From positions 1 to 62,581 of the forward strand of contig CAMMAZ010000005.1 in the NCBI GenBank assembly GCA_946493765.1: a DNA stretch of 62,581 bases. Direction: 5' to 3'. The position numbers and the translations under genes are program-made. Positions 60,125 through 62,581 of the stretch are shown piece by piece. The notes beneath the pieces were generated by a model. That model ran no database searches, was not told the origin of the DNA, and worked only from the letters and a program-made list of their open reading frames with translations. Within the stretch, counting starts at the first letter, position 1; each line of letters begins with the position of its first letter. Origin of the DNA: an uncultured Clostridia bacterium. Lineage in GTDB: Bacteria; Bacillota; Clostridia; Oscillospirales; Acutalibacteraceae.

Positions 60125-61135
60125 TTATCTTGCCACAAATCCGACCTTGCGTTTGACCTTTTGCAGCGTCTTTTCCGCAAAAGCGGCGGCATTTTGCGCG
60201 CCCTGGCGGTAAAGGCTTTCTAAATATGCTTTATCGGTCATCAGCTGCTCATATTTTTCACGAACCGGCCGCAACGTTTCGACCACCGCTTCCCCGACGG
60301 CTGTTTTAAAGTCACCGTAACCCTTGCCGTCGAAATCGTGTTCGATCTGGTCAAAGGAAAGACCGGTCACCGCCGCATAAATGGTCATCAAATTGTTGAT
60401 ACCAAGCTTATCTTCACCGAAATAAACCTTTGCTTCACTGTCGGTCACTGCGCGCTTGAATTTGCGCATGATATCCTCCGGCTTATCCAGAATCCGCACA
60501 AAAGCATTTTCGTTGGAATCGGATTTTCCCATTTTTTCTTCCGGATTCTGCAAACTCATGATCCGCGCGCCGACTTTCGGGAAATAGCCGTCCGGCATGG
60601 TAAAAGTATCTCCATAAATGCCATTGAACCGCTGCGCAATCGTTCGTGCGAGCTCCAAATGCTGTTTTTGGTCCGCGCCGATCGGCACCAGGTCTGCCTG
60701 ATACAAAAGGATGTCTGCCGCCATCAAAGACGGATAGGCAAACAGCCCGACATTGACATTATCGGCATGTTTTTTAGATTTGTCTTTAAACTGGGTCATG
60801 CGCTGCATTTCGCCGAACTGGGAATAGCAGTTTAAAATCCACGCCAGTTCTGCGTGCTGATGCACATGCGACTGAATAAACAACGTGCACTTGTTCGGAT
60901 CAAGACCGATTGCTAACAAAATCGCGAACGCGTCCAACGTTTGGCGGCGAAGTTTGGCAGGCTCCAGCCGAATGGTGATCGCATGCAGATCGGCAATGGC
61001 AAAAACGCTTTGATAATCTTCCTGCAGCGCCGCCCAGTTTTTCAAAGCGCCGAGATAGTTGCCAAGCGTGAATTGCCCAGTCGGTTTGATCATGCTGAGC
61101 ATACGCTGCTTTTTGGGTTGTGTGTTGTTTTCCAT
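60125..61135 (-). CDS. trpS: Tryptophan-tRNA ligase
   Basis: A 336-aa class I synthetase. TGQFTLGNYLGALKNW holds a HIGH-like motif (LGNY), and KMGKSDSNEN replaces KMSKS, as in many TrpS. Other family blocks are LFIQSHVHQHAELAWIL and LLYQADLVPIGADQKQHLEL. It is 15 nt after the aminotransferase gene and 24 nt before the mutase gene. No T-box or trp leader was seen upstream of the operon. Confidence 0.97.
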   Translation of the reverse strand: MENNTQPKKQRMLSMIKPTGQFTLGNYLGALKNWAALQEDYQSVFAIADLHAITIRLEPAKLRRQTLDAFAILLAIGLDPNKCTLFIQSHVHQHAELAWILNCYSQFGEMQRMTQFKDKSKKHADNVNVGLFAYPSLMAADILLYQADLVPIGADQKQHLELARTIAQRFNGIYGDTFTMPDGYFPKVGARIMSLQNPEEKMGKSDSNENAFVRILDKPEDIMRKFKRAVTDSEAKVYFGEDKLGINNLMTIYAAVTGLSFDQIEHDFDGKGYGDFKTAVGEAVVETLRPVREKYEQLMTDKAYLESLYRQGAQNAAAFAEKTLQKVKRKVGFVAR

Positions 61136-61150
61136 TTTCTTTTTCTCCTC

Positions 61151-62335
61151 TTAAAACGTTTGAATCAGATCGCCTAAAATCTCCATACCCTTTTCCAGCT
61201 GCGCGTCGGTCGGCGTGGAATAGTTCACACGGAACGCACTGCACGGGTCTTTTTCATCAATCAAAAATGCATTGCCCGGCACCAGCGCGACATTTTTGTG
61301 AACCGCTTTGGTGCAAAAATCCATCATATCGATTTCTTTTGGCAGGCTGCACCACAAGAACAGACCGCCCTGCACCTTGTGATAGGTGACCTTTCCGCCC
61401 ATGCGGCTGTCCATCAAATCCATCATCAGATGCGCCTTATGCTTATAAATCTTTCTGATTTTCTGAAGATGCCCTTCAAAATCACATTCGGTCATGAATT
61501 TATCTGCAATCATTTCGGATAAAATGGAAGTGTGCACGTCCGACACCTGCTTGCAGACGGTGAATTTGGAAATCAGCGGCTGCGGCGCGATCGCATAACC
61601 GACACGCAGTCCGGGAGAGAGCACCTTGGAGAAGGAACCGGCATAAATCACGATACCATCGGTGTCCATTGATTTAATGGTCGGGATGTTTTCCCCTTCA
61701 AACCGGATTTCCCCATAGGGGTTATCCTCCAAGATCAGCACACCATATTGTTTGGCAAGCGCATACAACGCTTTTCTTTTTTCGAGCGACATGGTGATAC
61801 CGGTCGGGTTTTGGAAATTCGGAATGGTATAAATGAACCGGACATTTTTCTCCCGTTTTAAAGCGTCTTCCAGCTTTGCAAGGTCCATGCCGTCATCCTC
61901 CATCGGGATGCCGCAAAGATGTGCGTTATAGGAACGGAACGCATTCAAAGAACCGATAAAGGTAGGCGCTTCGCAAATCACAGTGTCCCCTTCATTGCAA
62001 AGGGACTTGGTTGCAAGCTCCATGACCTGCTGGGCACCGGCTGTGATCATGATCCGGTCGAAAGATTTGACGCTGTCATGCTTTTTTTGCATATAATTGC
62101 TGACCGTTTCAATCAGCGGCGGATACCCTTCGGTGACGGAATATTGCAATGCGTCGATCGGACTTTGCGCAAAAATCTCCGCCGTGATGCGGCGGACATC
62201 CTCCACCGGAAATGCTTCCGGCGCCGGATTGCCCGCGGCAAACGAGATCATGCCCGGTGTGGACGAAAACTTCAAAATTTCACGAATGACCGACGGCGCC
62301 AGACCTGACACCCGTTCGGAACAAAAATAATCCAT
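61151..62335 (-). CDS. PLP-dependent class I/II aminotransferase
   Basis: A 394-aa fold-type I enzyme, like LysN or KAT-type transaminases. FAAGNPAPEAFP is at residues 32-43, then ITAGAQQVMELATKSL, IPNFQNPTGITMS (Asn contacts PLP), LEDNPYGEIRF, and YAGSFSKVLSPGLRVGY with the Schiff-base Lys. The substrate is not predictable; 2-aminoadipate or aromatic acids are options, and the trpS neighbour hints at aromatic metabolism only weakly. The promoter is upstream at 62.37 kb. Confidence 0.94.
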   Translation of the reverse strand: MDYFCSERVSGLAPSVIREILKFSSTPGMISFAAGNPAPEAFPVEDVRRITAEIFAQSPIDALQYSVTEGYPPLIETVSNYMQKKHDSVKSFDRIMITAGAQQVMELATKSLCNEGDTVICEAPTFIGSLNAFRSYNAHLCGIPMEDDGMDLAKLEDALKREKNVRFIYTIPNFQNPTGITMSLEKRKALYALAKQYGVLILEDNPYGEIRFEGENIPTIKSMDTDGIVIYAGSFSKVLSPGLRVGYAIAPQPLISKFTVCKQVSDVHTSILSEMIADKFMTECDFEGHLQKIRKIYKHKAHLMMDLMDSRMGGKVTYHKVQGGLFLWCSLPKEIDMMDFCTKAVHKNVALVPGNAFLIDEKDPCSAFRVNYSTPTDAQLEKGMEILGDLIQTF

Positions 62336-62369
62336 TTGAACACAAGCTTTCTGCCATAATTTTTAAACT

Positions 62370-62398
62370 ATTATAGCATAGATTGATATGCTTTTCAA
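62370..62398 (-). promoter_or_regulatory. Sigma-A promoter of the aminotransferase-trpS operon
   Basis: On the minus strand TTGAAA (62393-62398) and TATAAT (62370-62375) are 17 nt apart. It diverges from the plus-strand promoter at 62428-62456. Confidence 0.78.
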
Positions 62399-62427
62399 AT
62401 TCTTTTATAGAAATTAAGAAATTATTC

Positions 62428-62456
62428 TTGACATTTTAGACGTTATTCAATATAAT
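62428..62456 (+). promoter_or_regulatory. Consensus sigma-A promoter at the right edge
   Basis: TTGACA (62428-62433) and TATAAT (62451-62456), both perfect, are 17 nt apart. Transcription would begin near 62463 and continue out of the window. Confidence 0.82.
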
Positions 62457-62492
62457 ATTAAACGTTGAGTCGATAATCGGCAGTCGTAAAAG

Positions 62493-62581
62493 CAACTGAA
62501 TATGCTGCTATGGCTCATGGTGTCACTGCCACCTGAGCCGGAAAGTATCATGAAAACAACTAAATATGCTGCTATGGCTCA
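62493..62581 (+). repeat. Imperfect direct repeat, 64-bp period, cut by the window edge
   Basis: Two 25-nt copies at 62493-62517 and 62557-62581 differ at one base (G or A at position 6). The start-to-start distance is 64 nt. A hairpin GGCTCA (62512-62517) with TGAGCC (62534-62539), extended inside by GGTG and CACC, fills the unit. The second copy is incomplete, so the repeat number is unknown. Confidence 0.8.
62550..62581 (+). CDS. Possible partial coding start, unknown
   Basis: An ATG at 62550 opens a frame reading MKTTKYAAMA to the window end. GGAAAG (62540-62545) lies only 4 nt upstream, so the ribosome site is weak. The frame is also open back to an ATG at 62502. The upstream repeat copy encodes a similar EYAAMAHGVTAT in another frame and ends in TGA. 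It could be the start of a real gene or only part of a repeat; I cannot decide. Confidence 0.2.
   Translation, partial: MKTTKYAAMA

Noticed and set aside
62493-62581. Start of a CRISPR array
   Set aside because: Only two copies are visible, the spacing unit itself contains a hairpin tied to the repeat, and no cas gene is near.

Overview
The window looks like chromosomal DNA of an anaerobic, endospore-forming member of the Clostridia, probably Ruminococcaceae/Oscillospiraceae-like. Evidence: an [FeFe]-hydrogenase maturation cluster (TM1266-hydE-hydG-hydF), the sporulation genes yabP-yabQ beside a divIC-like gene and an S1-domain gene, a dockerin-tailed secreted esterase, T-box, lysine, FMN and L20-type leaders, and Clostridia-style gene blocks (leuS-rsfS-LCP-yqeK-nadD-yhbY; ftsY-smc-rnc-plsX; trmFO-topA-dprA; infC-rpmI-rplT). 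Base composition is moderate. I saw no rRNA, tRNA, prophage, insertion sequence or CRISPR array.

Layout. 0-5 kb (minus): queA, an ABC exporter pair and tgt, with tRNA queuosine genes flanking the exporter. 4.6-8.3 kb (plus): a lysine riboswitch controlling asd-dapA-dapB, then a stand-alone aspartokinase-type ACT protein. 8.3-15 kb: a Ca2+-type P-ATPase, divergent phosphoglucomutase, a tiny secreted or anchored protein, and the dockerin esterase. 15-19.3 kb (minus): hydF, hydG, hydE and the TM1266-like gene behind a leader that ends in a strong terminator hairpin. 19.4-21.2 kb (plus): a PadR-DUF1700-DUF4097 operon with a perfect dyad over its promoter. 21.2-26.8 kb (minus): phosphatidylethanolamine synthesis (pssA, psd) with a YbhN-like membrane protein, degV, and a heparinase II/III-like gene. 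26.8-30.6 kb (plus): a Phe T-box and pheS-pheT.

30.7-54.3 kb is almost entirely minus-strand information-processing and envelope genes: a CD1247-like acidic protein, efp, aroQ, an endonuclease IV-like protein, yqeG, rpsU, leuS-rsfS-LCP-yqeK-nadD-yhbY-rdgB-ftsY-smc-radical SAM-rnc-plsX-trmFO-topA-dprA-rRNA methyltransferase, then rplT-rpmI-infC behind an L20-type leader. 54.3-58.6 kb (plus): an FMN riboswitch and ribU, yabP-yabQ-divIC-yabR, an orphan class I fumarase alpha subunit, and hpf. 58.6-62.3 kb (minus): an aminotransferase-trpS-phosphohexomutase operon. The last 150 bases start a new plus-strand transcription unit with a 64-bp-period imperfect repeat cut by the window edge.

Most of the content is ordinary core genome, and I did not find a clear new multi-gene defence or mobile system. 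The observations most worth following are regulatory: the unexplained attenuator-like leader of the hyd operon, a perfect 14-bp inverted repeat that can mask the yabP start codon in read-through RNA but not in sigma-E RNA, the divergent-promoter palindrome near 23.9 kb, the PadR operator, and the repeat and promoter at the right edge.
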